This document shows, one piece after another, positions 51,286 through 60,149 of a DNA stretch of 64,000 nucleotides. The position numbers and the translations under genes were made by a program. A model generated the notes under the pieces. It was given only the letters and a program-made list of their open reading frames with translations. It did not search any database and was not told the DNA's origin. Numbering within the stretch: position 1 is the stretch's first letter; every line of letters begins with the position of its first letter. The stretch is from Paraplanobispora takensis (GTDB taxonomy: Bacteria > Actinomycetota > Actinomycetes > Streptosporangiales > Streptosporangiaceae): assembly GCF_016863195.1 (NCBI RefSeq), contig NZ_BOOK01000027.1:1-64000 (forward strand), in the 5' to 3' direction.

Positions 51286-53527
51286 CAGTGTGTTCGCTTT
51301 CCGACCGCCCACGCCGCCATCCCGACTGCAGCGAGCTCAGCAACGCCCTCGCCTCTTCCGGCGACCTCTCCGCCTTCTGCGGGCTCTCGTGCGTGGTCTC
51401 GTCGGCCGGGACCCGTCCGGGCTCCTGGCGCAGGCTCGGCGCGAGGTTCGCCTGGCGCACCCGGCGGGGCAGCCCGCCGTTGCGCCGCTGCGGCGTCCTG
51501 CGCTCGTCCAGCTCGGAGTGCGCCCGGGCCGCCGGGATCTGCGCGGCCAGTCCGGGCAGCCCGGACAGGTCGTCGGGGGCGACGCTCCGGACGGGCTCGG
51601 CGGCCGCGCCCGATCCGAAGTGCCCGAAGTGCGGCTCGCCCGCTCCCGTCAGCACCGGCTCCGGCACGCCCAGCAGGGGCTCGGGGATCAGGATGACCAC
51701 CCCGGTCCCGCCGTACGGCGAGGGGCGCAGCACGACCTTGACCCCGTGCCTGGCGGCCAGCAGGCCGACCACCGAGAAGCCCAGTCGATCGGTCTCCGCC
51801 GGGTCGAACTCCGGCGGGCTGGCCAGCCTCGCGTTGATCGCGTCGCGCTTGTCCTGCGGCAGGCCCAGGCCCCGGTCCTCGATCTCGACCGCGAAGCCCC
51901 GGCCCACGCGCTCGCCGCGGACCGACACCTCGGCGCCGGGCGGGGAGAAGACCGTCGCGTTCTCGATGATCTCGGCGAACAGGTGCATCATGTCGGCCAC
52001 CGCGCCGCCGACCAGCGTGCCGTCGGGCATCGGGTAGATCCGCACCCGGGCGTAGTCCTCGACCTGGGCGGCCGCGCCGCGCAGCACGTCCTCCATCGGG
52101 ACCGCCGAACGCCACCGGCGGCCGACCGCGCCGCCGGACAGGATCACCAGGCCCTCGGCGTGGCGGCGCATGCGGGTCGTGAGGTGGTCCAGGACGAACA
52201 GGTTCTCCAGCGCCTGCGGGTCCTCGGTCTGCTTCTGCATGCCGTCCAGCAGCTTGAGCTGGCGTTGCAGCAGGCCCTGCTTGCGCCGGGCGAGGTTGCG
52301 GAAGGCGTGGGCGACGCCGTCGCGGAGCCGGGCCTGCTCCACGGCCGCGTCCACCGCGCGGCGCCCGACGCTGTCGAAGGCGGCGGCCACGGCGTGCACC
52401 TCTGCGGTGCTGCCCAGCCGCTCGATCCCGGGCACCTCCGCCGCCACGTCCACGTCCTGGCCGCGCCGCAGCCGCTCCATGATCCGGGGCAGGCGCGTCT
52501 CGGCCATCTCCACGGCCGCCTGCCGCACCCCGGCCAGCTCGCGGGTGAGCCCGCGGCCCATCCGGTAGGAGACGGCCAGCGACACGATCACCGCCACCAG
52601 GCCCAGGGCGCCTGCGGCTCCGGCCCTGACGAAGATGGTGACGGCCGGGGGCACCGCCCGGTCGGTCAGGATCACGGTCGCCTTGCTGATGTTCACCTGG
52701 ATGGCGGCCTCCAGGTCGTCGGCGACGCTCCGCCAGGCCGCGTGCCGTACGGCCTCACCGGCCAGCAGGCGCTCCTCCATGGCGGTGAAGCGGGTGTACA
52801 CCGGCGAGCCCACCACCTCGGTGAAGGGGTCGCCCAGCTCCGCCTGCATGTCGGCCATGGCCTGGTTCAGCAGGAAGTTCCGGGTGGTGGAGAACTCCCT
52901 GAACAGCTGCAGCTCGCGGGGGGACAGCGGCCGCTCCTGGGCCGTCGCCCCGGCGGCGATCGCGCGCTGGCGGGTCAGGAAGTCCTTGGAGTAGCCGATG
53001 TCGATCACGGCCTGCGTCTCGGGATCGTTGTCGATCGCCATGATGGAGACGAGCCGCCGGAACACGTCGGGCACCGGCGCGAACTCCCGGGGGAGGTCGG
53101 CGATCTCGATGCGGCCCTCGTCGATCTTGGCCCGGGTCGCGTCGAGCTGACCGACGCGGGTCACCAGCGCGTCGAAGAGGACCTTCATCTCCGGGGTCAG
53201 AGCCGACTGCGTGGACTCCTCCGCCGAGTCCTCGCGGAGCCTCTCCCGGGCCTGGTCGGTCGTCGTGCGCTGGCTGGCGAGCGTCGCGCGGTCGGCGTCC
53301 GAGCGGCTGGCCAGATACTCGGCCGACATGAGGTGTTCGCGCTGCAGGGCGATGAGGAGCGCGTCACCGGGTTTGATGACGCCGTCGTGGAGCGCGCTGA
53401 CGTTGAGCATGCCGACCGCGTCGCCCACCGTCGTGGTGGCCGCGAAGCCCCACAGCGCCACCAGGGAGGTGAGGGGGACGACCAGGAGCGCCGAGACCTT
53501 GAACCGGATGGACCTGCTCGATGCCAT
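51269..53527 (-). CDS. cvnA: Second conservon sensor kinase-like protein (CvnA paralogue)
   Basis: This 752-residue protein has the same plan as the first CvnA. It has an N-terminal helix (RSIRFKVSALLVVPLTSLVAL), a NIT-type extracytoplasmic helical domain, a second helix (ITIFVRAGAAGALGLVAVIVS region), HAMP, RKQGLLQRQLKLLDGMQKQ, LDHLTTRMRRHAEGLVILSG and a HATPase domain (EIIENATVFSPP, DRLGFSVVGLLA). The disordered tail is shorter. The two CvnA proteins agree best in the kinase-like core and least in the sensory domain, so they probably detect different signals. Confidence 0.9.
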   Translation of the reverse strand: MASSRSIRFKVSALLVVPLTSLVALWGFAATTTVGDAVGMLNVSALHDGVIKPGDALLIALQREHLMSAEYLASRSDADRATLASQRTTTDQARERLREDSAEESTQSALTPEMKVLFDALVTRVGQLDATRAKIDEGRIEIADLPREFAPVPDVFRRLVSIMAIDNDPETQAVIDIGYSKDFLTRQRAIAAGATAQERPLSPRELQLFREFSTTRNFLLNQAMADMQAELGDPFTEVVGSPVYTRFTAMEERLLAGEAVRHAAWRSVADDLEAAIQVNISKATVILTDRAVPPAVTIFVRAGAAGALGLVAVIVSLAVSYRMGRGLTRELAGVRQAAVEMAETRLPRIMERLRRGQDVDVAAEVPGIERLGSTAEVHAVAAAFDSVGRRAVDAAVEQARLRDGVAHAFRNLARRKQGLLQRQLKLLDGMQKQTEDPQALENLFVLDHLTTRMRRHAEGLVILSGGAVGRRWRSAVPMEDVLRGAAAQVEDYARVRIYPMPDGTLVGGAVADMMHLFAEIIENATVFSPPGAEVSVRGERVGRGFAVEIEDRGLGLPQDKRDAINARLASPPEFDPAETDRLGFSVVGLLAARHGVKVVLRPSPYGGTGVVILIPEPLLGVPEPVLTGAGEPHFGHFGSGAAAEPVRSVAPDDLSGLPGLAAQIPAARAHSELDERRTPQRRNGGLPRRVRQANLAPSLRQEPGRVPADETTHESPQKAERSPEEARALLSSLQSGWRRGRSESEHTGGEGA

Positions 53528-53672
53528 GTCACCTCGACGGCTCGGTCTGGGAGCGCCAGAGGAGGGGACCCCTCCGGGCGATCGCTAGATCGCCGACGAG
53601 GATAGCACTGACCTGTCCTGTTACTTTGTCCTATTTGTGATAAGTCAGGAAACAGTCATGTAAGGTGACAAG

Positions 53673-54320
53673 TCATCCCAGAGTGACCTGAGCGGCACGC
53701 GTGCTGCGGACCCAGGTCAGCTGGAGGAGCCGTACGGCCAGCAGGCCGACGAGCGCGACCTCGGCGCCCAGCAGCACCCGCTCGACCAGACCGATCAGCA
53801 CCCGGTCCCCGGGCAGCGCCACATAGGTGATCGCCAGCACCCCGAACCCGCCGGCCAGCGAGAGCCACTCCACCGGCCGGGCCACCGCCCGCCACCGCTC
53901 GTCCTCGGCGAAGCGCCCCACCATCAGCGCCCCCGCCACGGGCATCGCGACGAACGCCATGATCGACACGTAACGGTGCACCTGCGCGCCCGTGTCCAGC
54001 GCCAGCCCCGGCGCGGTGGTCGGCACGAGCGCGATGAGCACCAGCGCCCCGCTCCACACCAGCATCAGCCGCTCCGCGAGCGCCCCCACCGGCGCCTTCG
54101 CCGTGCGCAGGCCCGCGACCAGCGCGAACGAGGCGATCCCCAGCGACAGCATGGAGAACTCGGTCGCGCCGCCGCGGTCCAGCACGGCGTACTCGCTGAT
54201 CGTCAGGTTCAGCGGGTCCAGATAGGGGTCGGGGTCGATCTGCCCCACCACCGCCGCGACGGCCGCCATCAGGATGCCCACGCAGGCGATCAGGGGGTAG
54301 AACATCTTCAACCGGAGCAT
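53673..54320 (-). CDS. DUF998-type membrane protein
   Basis: This protein of about 215 residues has six or seven membrane helices, with LNLTISEYAVLDRGG after the first helix and VHRYVSIMAFVAMPVAGALM in the middle, the pattern of DUF998 proteins. The function is unknown. ATG 54320 (MLRLKMFYPL) begins just before the first helix; the in-frame ATG at 54356 is also possible. Confidence 0.8.
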   Translation of the reverse strand: MLRLKMFYPLIACVGILMAAVAAVVGQIDPDPYLDPLNLTISEYAVLDRGGATEFSMLSLGIASFALVAGLRTAKAPVGALAERLMLVWSGALVLIALVPTTAPGLALDTGAQVHRYVSIMAFVAMPVAGALMVGRFAEDERWRAVARPVEWLSLAGGFGVLAITYVALPGDRVLIGLVERVLLGAEVALVGLLAVRLLQLTWVRSTRAAQVTLG

Positions 54321-54494
54321 GTCCCCACACTGTCCCCGGAGCACCCCCACGAACATCGGGAACGGCCCCTGGCCCGACCCTGACCCGTCCCTGAGATCCC
54401 ACCCGCGAGACCCCGGCCGGCGGGGAGCGGCCGGACCCCGCACTCCCCCTCACGCCGGTACGGCGGGCGCGGGATCCGGCACGGCATCGGAGGA

Positions 54495-55883
54495 TCAGCT
54501 CAGGCCGCGGACCTCGGCGTAGCGGGCCCTCACGGAAGGGGCGGGGTCGGCCTCGTAGACCTCGGTCCCGCCCGCCGGCCAGGTGGGCGGCTCCTCGCTC
54601 CCGGCCAGCAGCCAGGCCGCCTGGCGCGCCGCCCCGTCGGCGACGTACTCCCCGGGCGTGGGCACGACCACCGGCCGGCCGAAGACGGCCGGGGCGATCC
54701 GCCGTACGGCCTTCGACCTGGCCCCGCCGCCGATCAGCAGCACCCTGGCCGGGTCGATCCCCAGCGCGTCGAAGGCGTCCGCCAGATGGCAGAGCATGCC
54801 CTCGACCGCCGCCCTGGCCAGATGGGCCGGGGTCGAGGTGCCCAGGGTCAGGCCGTGCAGCGACCCGGTCGCGTCGGGCAGGTTCGGGGTCCGCTCCCCC
54901 TCCAGGTAGGGCACGCAGACCAGGCCGCCCGCCCCCGAGGGCGCGGACAGGGCCAGCTCGTCCAGCCGGTCGAGGCCGACGCCGAGCATCCGCGCGGCGG
55001 CGTCGAGCACCCGGGCCGCGTTGAGCGTGCACACCAGCGGCAGGAACCGCCCGGTCGCGTCGGCGAACCCGGCCACGATCCCGGTGGGGTCCGCGCTCGG
55101 GGTCCGCGCGACCGCGAACGCCGTACCGGAGGTCCCGATCGAGACCACCACGTCCCCGGGCAGCGCCCCCACCCCGAGGGCCGCGGCCATGTTGTCCCCG
55201 GTGCCGGGCGCGAGCCGTGCGCCCGGACCGGGGTCGCGGGCGAGGCGGACCTCGCCCGCGCCGTCCCGGGGGTCCAGCACCCTGGGGAGCTGCGGGACGG
55301 AACCGAAGGCGGCCCGGAGCAGGTCGGTCCGGTACTCCCCGGTCGCGGGGGACCAGTAACCGGTTCCGGACGCGTCACCGCGGTCGGTGACGAGCTCCCC
55401 GGCCGCGCCGCCCAGCCGCCACGTCAGCCAGTCGTGCGGCAGGCACACCGAGGCGGTACGGCGGGCGCTGTCCGGCTCGTGCTCGGCCAGCCAGCGCAGC
55501 TTGCTCACCGTGAACGACGCGACCGGCACGCTGCCGACCGCCTCGGCCCACTTCGCCGGCCCGCCCAGTTCCTCCACCAGGTCCACGGCGGCGCGCGCCG
55601 ACCGGGTGTCGTTCCAGAGCAACGCCTTTCTCACGACTTTTCCGGACTCGTCGAGGCAGACCATGCCGTGCTGCTGCGCCGCCACGCTCACCGCCGCGAC
55701 GTCGTCCAGCCCGCCGGCCTGCTCGATCGCCTCCGACAGCGCCGTCCACCAGGCCTCCGGATCGACCTCGGTGCCGTCCGGATGGGCCGCCCGGCCCTGG
55801 CGGACCAGGGCGCCGGTCCCGGCGTCCCTGATCACGACCTTGCAGCTCTGGGTGGAGGAGTCCACCCCGGCCACGAGCGTCAT
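54495..55883 (-). CDS. xylB: Xylulokinase
   Basis: This 462-residue FGGY-family kinase phosphorylates D-xylulose. [15 protein letters not shown] is the N-terminal phosphate-binding motif, [11 protein letters not shown] and LLWNDTRSA the substrate part, [10 protein letters not shown] and [26 protein letters not shown] the C-terminal ATP-binding part. ATG 55883 overlaps the stop of xylA by four bases, so both are translated together after transcription from the xylA promoter. Confidence 0.94.
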   Translation of the reverse strand: MTLVAGVDSSTQSCKVVIRDAGTGALVRQGRAAHPDGTEVDPEAWWTALSEAIEQAGGLDDVAAVSVAAQQHGMVCLDESGKVVRKALLWNDTRSARAAVDLVEELGGPAKWAEAVGSVPVASFTVSKLRWLAEHEPDSARRTASVCLPHDWLTWRLGGAAGELVTDRGDASGTGYWSPATGEYRTDLLRAAFGSVPQLPRVLDPRDGAGEVRLARDPGPGARLAPGTGDNMAAALGVGALPGDVVVSIGTSGTAFAVARTPSADPTGIVAGFADATGRFLPLVCTLNAARVLDAAARMLGVGLDRLDELALSAPSGAGGLVCVPYLEGERTPNLPDATGSLHGLTLGTSTPAHLARAAVEGMLCHLADAFDALGIDPARVLLIGGGARSKAVRRIAPAVFGRPVVVPTPGEYVADGAARQAAWLLAGSEEPPTWPAGGTEVYEADPAPSVRARYAEVRGLS

Positions 55884-57031
55884 CCGCGCACTCCGAGCAG
55901 GTGCTCCAGGGCGAGCTGGTTCAGGCGCGTGAAGTGGAAACCGCGCTCGGCGGCGGCGTCGAGGTCGAAGTCGTCGCGGGCCAGGTCCTCGACGGTCTCG
56001 CCGGGGGCCAGCGTGGGCTGGGCCAGCTCGTCGACCCGGCTGGCGGCCAGCGCCTCCCGGACCTCGGGGTCGGCGCGGAAGGCCTTCGACTTCTCCTTCA
56101 GGATCAGGTAGGTGCGCATGTTGGCGGCGGCCGACTCCCACACGTCGGCGGCGTCGTCGGTGCGCAGCGGCTTGTAGTCGAAGTGCCGGGGGCCGTCGTA
56201 GCCGCCGTTCTCCAGCAGGTCGACCAGGAAGAACGCGCTCTTGACGTCGCCGTGGCCGAAGATCAGGTCCTGGTCGTACTTGGGACCGTGCTGGCCGTTG
56301 AGGTCGATGTGGAAGAGCTTGCCGTGCCACAGGGCCTGGGCGATGCCGTGCACGAAGTTGAGCCCGGCCATCTGCTCATGGCCCACCTCGGGGTTGAGGC
56401 CGACCCGCTCGGGGTGCTCCAGCTCGTTGATGAAGGCCAGCGCGTGGCCGACGGTCGGCAGCAGGATGTCGCCGCGCGGCTCGTTCGGCTTGGGCTCCAG
56501 GGCGAACCGGATGTCGTAGCCCTTGTCGATCACATAGGAGGTCAGCAGGTCGAGCCCCTCCTTGTAACGGTCGAGCGCGGCCTTGACGTCCTTGGCGGCG
56601 TCGGACTCGGCGCCCTCCCGGCCGCCCCAGCAGACGTAGGTGGTCGCGCCCAGCTCGGCGGCCAGGTCGATGTTGCGGATGACCTTGCGCAGCGCGTAGC
56701 GCCGGACGTCGCGGTCGTTGCTGGTGAACGCGCCGTCCTTGAAGACCGGGTGGGTGAACAGGTTGGTGGTGGCCATCGGGACCTTGAGCCCGGTCTCGGC
56801 CAGCGCCCCCTTGAACCGCTCGATCGCCTTGTCCCGGTCGGGCTCGACGGCCAGCAGGTCGTCGTCGTGGAAGGTCACGCCGTACGCGCCGAGCTCGGCG
56901 AGCCTGTGGACCGACTCCACCGGGTCGAGCGCGGCGCGGGTGGCGTCGCCGAACGGGTCGCGGGCCTGCCATCCGACCGTCCACAGGCCGAAGGTGAAGC
57001 GGTCCTGCGGGGTGGGCGTGTAGGCGTTCAT
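55880..57031 (-). CDS. xylA: Xylose isomerase
   Basis: This 383-residue TIM-barrel enzyme converts D-xylose to D-xylulose. [26 protein letters not shown] with the catalytic His, [24 protein letters not shown] and [16 protein letters not shown] hold the metal ligands and active site, as in actinomycete class I enzymes. ATG 57031 follows GGAGGA at seven bases and gives the usual length; the frame is open 116 codons further but with sequence unlike XylA. The gene is divergent from a ROK regulator, with a dyad between them. Confidence 0.96.
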   Translation of the reverse strand: MNAYTPTPQDRFTFGLWTVGWQARDPFGDATRAALDPVESVHRLAELGAYGVTFHDDDLLAVEPDRDKAIERFKGALAETGLKVPMATTNLFTHPVFKDGAFTSNDRDVRRYALRKVIRNIDLAAELGATTYVCWGGREGAESDAAKDVKAALDRYKEGLDLLTSYVIDKGYDIRFALEPKPNEPRGDILLPTVGHALAFINELEHPERVGLNPEVGHEQMAGLNFVHGIAQALWHGKLFHIDLNGQHGPKYDQDLIFGHGDVKSAFFLVDLLENGGYDGPRHFDYKPLRTDDAADVWESAAANMRTYLILKEKSKAFRADPEVREALAASRVDELAQPTLAPGETVEDLARDDFDLDAAAERGFHFTRLNQLALEHLLGVRG

Positions 57032-57046
57032 GAGGCGGTCCTCCGA

Positions 57047-57070
57047 TTTAATCCACGTTATGGACTTAAT
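57047..57070. promoter_or_regulatory. AT-rich dyad between xylA and the ROK regulator
   Basis: TTTAATCCA (57047-57055) and TGGACTTAAT (57061-57070) form an imperfect inverted repeat with five bases between. It is the AT-richest spot near this divergent pair and is placed to control both genes. Confidence 0.6.
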
Positions 57071-57110
57071 ATGAGTGCGGAGAGTGGGATCGTCAAGGGG
57101 TGGGTGTTCC

Positions 57111-58376
57111 ATGACACAGGCCGTGCGCCACGACTCGATGCGCGCCCGCAATCTGGGCCTGGTCCTCGGCGAGGTCCGCAGGAGCGGCCCGGTCACCCGC
57201 GCCGCGCTGGCGGAGATCACCGGCCTGACCAAGACGACCGTGTCCAAGATGGTCGGCGACCTGCTCGACGCCGGGATGGTCACCGAGACCGGCACGCTCC
57301 GCGACGGCGAGCGCGGCCGACCCGGCACGGCGGTCAGCCTGAGCGGCGGGCGGGTGGCGGCGCTCGGTCTGGAGATCAACGTCGACTACCTCTCCGCGTG
57401 CGTCGTGGACCTCGCCCTGACCGTACGGCTCCGTTATACACAGGCTGTGGACAACAGGGCCGCGTCACCTGTGGAAACCCTCGCCCGCCTGCAAAAACTT
57501 ATCCACAGGGCTGTGGACGAAGCCCGGGCGGCCGGGCTCGTCATCGCCGGTTCCACTCTCGCGGTCCCCGGCCCCGTCAACGGCGGCCTGCTGCACAGCG
57601 CCCCCAACCTCGGCTGGCACGACGTCCGCGTCGGCGACCTGCTGGAGACCGGCGGCGAACCGCCGGGCGTGGAGGTGGAGAACGAGGCCAACCTCGCCGC
57701 GCTGGGCGAGCTCTGGTTCGGCACCGGCCACGGCGACTTCCTGCACGTGTCCGGGGAGATCGGCATCGGCGCCGGCCTGGTGGTCGGCGGCGCGCTCTTC
57801 CGCGGCGCCCGGGGCCTGGCGGGCGAGCTGGGACACGTGGTCGTCTCCCCCGACGGGCCCGCCTGCCGCTGCGGCGGCCGGGGATGCCTGGAGCAGTACG
57901 CCGGGCAGGAGGCCCTGCTGCGCGCCGCCGGCCTCCCCGCCCCGGCCCCCAGGACCGCCCCGGAGGCGACCTCCCCGGACGACGCCGTCGCGACCTCGGG
58001 CACCCCCGCGGCCCCGGGCGGCGTGGCGGAGCTGGTCGGCCGCCTGCGGGACGGCGACGGTCCCGCGCTGGAGGCCTGCGCCCGCGCCGGGCGGGCCCTG
58101 GGCATCGCGCTCACCTCGGCCACCCACCTGCTCGACCCCGGCACCATCGTGCTGGGCGGCGTCTTCGCGCCGCTGTTCCCCTGGATCTCCGGCCCGGTCC
58201 GCGACACGATGACCGGGCGGCTGACCGCGATGCGCCACGCCGTACCCGAGATCGCCGTCTCCCGGCTCGGCGCCGACGCGGCCACCCTCGGGGCGGCCGG
58301 GCAGGTCATCCACCGGGTCATCGCCGACCCGGGGCTCCACCTGGCCGCGGCCCGCGCGGTTCCCGCCCCGCGGTGA
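57111..58376 (+). CDS. xylR: ROK-family transcriptional regulator of the xylose operon (XylR-like)
   Basis: This protein of about 421 residues has an N-terminal winged helix ([26 protein letters not shown] region) and a ROK sugar-binding domain with zinc motif [14 protein letters not shown]. The position of the kinase catalytic Asp reads ENEAN rather than ENDAN, as is usual for regulators, so sugar phosphorylation is unlikely. A low-complexity insert lies at about 275-302. ATG 57111 follows an AAGGGGTGGG ribosome site; GTG 57075 is an alternative. The gene is divergent from xylA. It carries a remarkable cluster of DnaA-box-like sequences (57434-57520). Confidence 0.9.
   Translation: MTQAVRHDSMRARNLGLVLGEVRRSGPVTRAALAEITGLTKTTVSKMVGDLLDAGMVTETGTLRDGERGRPGTAVSLSGGRVAALGLEINVDYLSACVVDLALTVRLRYTQAVDNRAASPVETLARLQKLIHRAVDEARAAGLVIAGSTLAVPGPVNGGLLHSAPNLGWHDVRVGDLLETGGEPPGVEVENEANLAALGELWFGTGHGDFLHVSGEIGIGAGLVVGGALFRGARGLAGELGHVVVSPDGPACRCGGRGCLEQYAGQEALLRAAGLPAPAPRTAPEATSPDDAVATSGTPAAPGGVAELVGRLRDGDGPALEACARAGRALGIALTSATHLLDPGTIVLGGVFAPLFPWISGPVRDTMTGRLTAMRHAVPEIAVSRLGADAATLGAAGQVIHRVIADPGLHLAAARAVPAPR
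57434..57520. promoter_or_regulatory. Cluster of five DnaA-box-like sequences inside the xylR-like gene
   Basis: The boxes are TTATACACA (57434-57442, plus), TGTGGACAA (57446-57454, minus orientation of TTGTCCACA), TGTGGAAAC (57470-57478, minus, weaker), TTATCCACA (57499-57507, plus, exact consensus) and TGTGGACGA (57512-57520, minus, one mismatch). They form two convergent pairs with 3- and 4-base gaps plus one single box. Codons here (TAT ACA, AAA CTT ATC) are unusually AT-rich for the gene. Confidence 0.65.
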
Positions 58377-58380
58377 AGCG

Positions 58381-58402
58381 GGCGCCCGGGGGGCCGGGCG
58401 CC
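58381..58402. terminator. Bidirectional hairpin between convergent xylR-like and marR-type genes
   Basis: GGCGCCCGG (58381-58389) pairs exactly with CCGGGCGCC (58394-58402) across four G. Confidence 0.65.
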
Positions 58403-58418
58403 GCGGCGGAGCGGGCCC

Positions 58419-58883
58419 TCAGGAGGCCGGGTCCTGCAGCACCGCGTCGTGCAGGATCTCCATGCAGATCTCGGCGAGCTGCCCGACCTGTTCGGGGCCG
58501 AGCCGGTCGAACAGGGTCCGCCGTACGGCCTCGACATGACCGGGCGCGGCCGCGACCAGGACCGCGAGCCCTTCGTCGGTGAGCACCGCCCAGCTCACCC
58601 GCCTGTCGCTCTCGCACGGCACGCGCCGTACCCAGCCGCGTTCCTCCAGCCGCGCCACCGCGTGCGAGAGCCTGCTCGGCGAGGAGCCCACGCTCCCCGC
58701 CAGTTCGCTCATGCGCATCTTGCGCTTTTCCGCCTCGGACAGCCGCACCAGGATCGCGTAGTAGGTGTGCGGCATCCCGGAGTCCCGTTGCAGCTGGCGG
58801 TCCAGCTCCTCCTGAATGCGCTGTGAGGCGGCCAGGAACGCCCTCCAGGTGCGTTGCTCGCCGTCGTCCAGCCATCTCGTCAT
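58419..58883 (-). CDS. MarR-family transcriptional regulator
   Basis: This 154-residue winged-helix protein has the MarR core: MRMSELAGSVGSSPSRLSHAVARLEERGWV followed by the wing VPCESDRRVSWAVLTDEG (quoted in two parts). It is divergent from a VOC-family gene. A perfect dyad at 58897-58908 overlaps the promoters of both, and TAGGCT lies six bases before ATG 58883, so its mRNA should be leaderless and autoregulated. Confidence 0.92.
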   Translation of the reverse strand: MTRWLDDGEQRTWRAFLAASQRIQEELDRQLQRDSGMPHTYYAILVRLSEAEKRKMRMSELAGSVGSSPSRLSHAVARLEERGWVRRVPCESDRRVSWAVLTDEGLAVLVAAAPGHVEAVRRTLFDRLGPEQVGQLAEICMEILHDAVLQDPAS

Positions 58884-58889
58884 GGGTCA

Positions 58890-58895
58890 AGCCTA
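58890..58895 (-). promoter_or_regulatory. -10 element of leaderless marR-type gene promoter
   Basis: TAGGCT on the minus strand ends six bases before ATG 58883 and directly adjoins the dyad at 58897-58908. Confidence 0.55.
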
Positions 58896-58896
58896 G

Positions 58897-58939
58897 TTGA
58901 GGCCTCAATCGTCGAAAGGTACAATGCTTGAGAGTTCAA
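58897..58939. promoter_or_regulatory. VOC gene promoter with two MarR-type dyads
   Basis: TTGAGG (58897-58902) and TACAAT (58920-58925) with a 17-base spacer form a good promoter toward the VOC gene. The -35 hexamer is half of the perfect 12-bp palindrome TTGAGGCCTCAA (58897-58908). A related imperfect dyad, TTGAGAGTTCAA (58928-58939), starts 31 bases later (about three helix turns), at the expected transcription start. Confidence 0.7.
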
Positions 58940-58961
58940 CTTTCCACCTCGGGGAGGGACC

Positions 58962-59471
58962 ATGCCGGTCCAGCGTCTCAACCACGCGGTCCTGTTCGTG
59001 CGCGACGTCGAGCGCAGCGTCGCCTTCTACCGGGAGGCCCTCGGCTTCGAGGTCGTCATGGGGATGCCGGGCGCGGCGTTCCTGCAGGCCTCGGGCTCGA
59101 CCAACGACCACGACCTCGGCCTGTTCGAGATCGGCGCGCAGGCGGGCCCCTCCGGCGCGGGACGCTCCACCGTCGGGCTCTATCACCTGGCCTGGGAGGT
59201 GGACACCCTGGAGGAGCTGGAGCGGATCGCCGTCAAGCTCGCGGAGCTCGACGCCCTGGTCGGCGCCTCCGACCACTCCACCACCAAGGCGCTGTACGCC
59301 AAGGACCCCGACGGGCTGGAGTTCGAGGTCTCCTGGCTGCTGCCCGCCGACCTCATCACCCCGGAGGTCCTGGAGGGGCGCAAGGGCATCAAGCCCCTCG
59401 ACATCGCCCGCGAGAAGGAGAGGTACGGCGCGCGGACCCGCGGCGGCCTCGGGATCTCCATCCCCGTCTGA
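58962..59471 (+). CDS. VOC-superfamily (glyoxalase/extradiol dioxygenase-like) protein
   Basis: This 169-residue protein has the paired beta-alpha-beta-beta-beta modules of the vicinal oxygen chelate fold. LNHAVLFVRDVERSVAFYREALGFEVVMG opens the first module with a metal His; a second His lies in LYHLAWEVDTLEELERI and an acidic ligand in DPDGLEFEVSW. All three metal ligands are present, so it may be an active metalloenzyme such as a dioxygenase or glyoxalase. It is probably repressed by the divergent MarR protein. The ribosome site GGGAGGG precedes the ATG. Confidence 0.9.
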   Translation: MPVQRLNHAVLFVRDVERSVAFYREALGFEVVMGMPGAAFLQASGSTNDHDLGLFEIGAQAGPSGAGRSTVGLYHLAWEVDTLEELERIAVKLAELDALVGASDHSTTKALYAKDPDGLEFEVSWLLPADLITPEVLEGRKGIKPLDIAREKERYGARTRGGLGISIPV

Positions 59472-59497
59472 CGGCCGCGCCGCCGGTGCCGGCCGCG

Positions 59498-60148
59498 TCA
59501 GCCGCGGGAGCCGGCGTCCCGGACGAGCAGGGCGGCCTGGACGCGGTTCGAGCAGCCGAGCTTGGCCAGGATCCGGCTCACGTAGGTCTTGATGGTCGTC
59601 TCGCTCATGTTCATCCGGCGGCCGATCTCGGCGTTGGACAACCCTTCGGCCAGCAGGCCCGCCACCTCCGACTCCCGGGGGGCCAGCGCCGCCAGCAGGC
59701 CGGCCGCCTCCCTGCGGCGGTGGGCCTCGCCCGGCGTGACCATGTCCAGGACCGTCCGGGCCACCGCGGGGGACAGGTAGGCGTCCCCGCGGTGCGCCGC
59801 CCGGACCGCGCGGATCAGCTCGTCGGGCGTGCAGTTCTTGAGCAGGAAACCGGCCACGCCGTTCTGCACGGCGCGCAGCACGTTCGGCTCCGCGCCGAAG
59901 GCCGTGAGCACCACGGTCCGCAGCCCCGGCATCCGGCGGCGCAGCTCCTCGGCCGCGCCCAGGCCGTCCAGCACCGGCATGTTGATGTCGACCAGCGCCA
60001 CGTCGGCCCGGCACCTGATCGCCCCCTCGACGGCCGCTCTGCCGTCCGCCGCCTCGGCGACCACCTCGATGTCGCCCGCCGACTCCAGCACGGTGCGGAT
60101 GCCGGCCGTGATCAGCGGCTCGTCGTCGGCGACCAGGACCCTGATCAC
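59498..60148 (-). CDS. NarL/FixJ-family response regulator
   Basis: This 216-residue protein has receiver motifs VLVADDEPLI and VALVDINMPVLDG and a LuxR-type helix-turn-helix (LAPRESEVAGLLAEGLSN, MSETTIKTYVSRILAKLG). The kinase gene ends one base before its GTG start, so the two form one operon. It probably controls the divergently oriented ABC exporter genes, as such pairs often do. Confidence 0.93.
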   Translation of the reverse strand: MIRVLVADDEPLITAGIRTVLESAGDIEVVAEAADGRAAVEGAIRCRADVALVDINMPVLDGLGAAEELRRRMPGLRTVVLTAFGAEPNVLRAVQNGVAGFLLKNCTPDELIRAVRAAHRGDAYLSPAVARTVLDMVTPGEAHRRREAAGLLAALAPRESEVAGLLAEGLSNAEIGRRMNMSETTIKTYVSRILAKLGCSNRVQAALLVRDAGSRG

Positions 60149-60149
60149 C

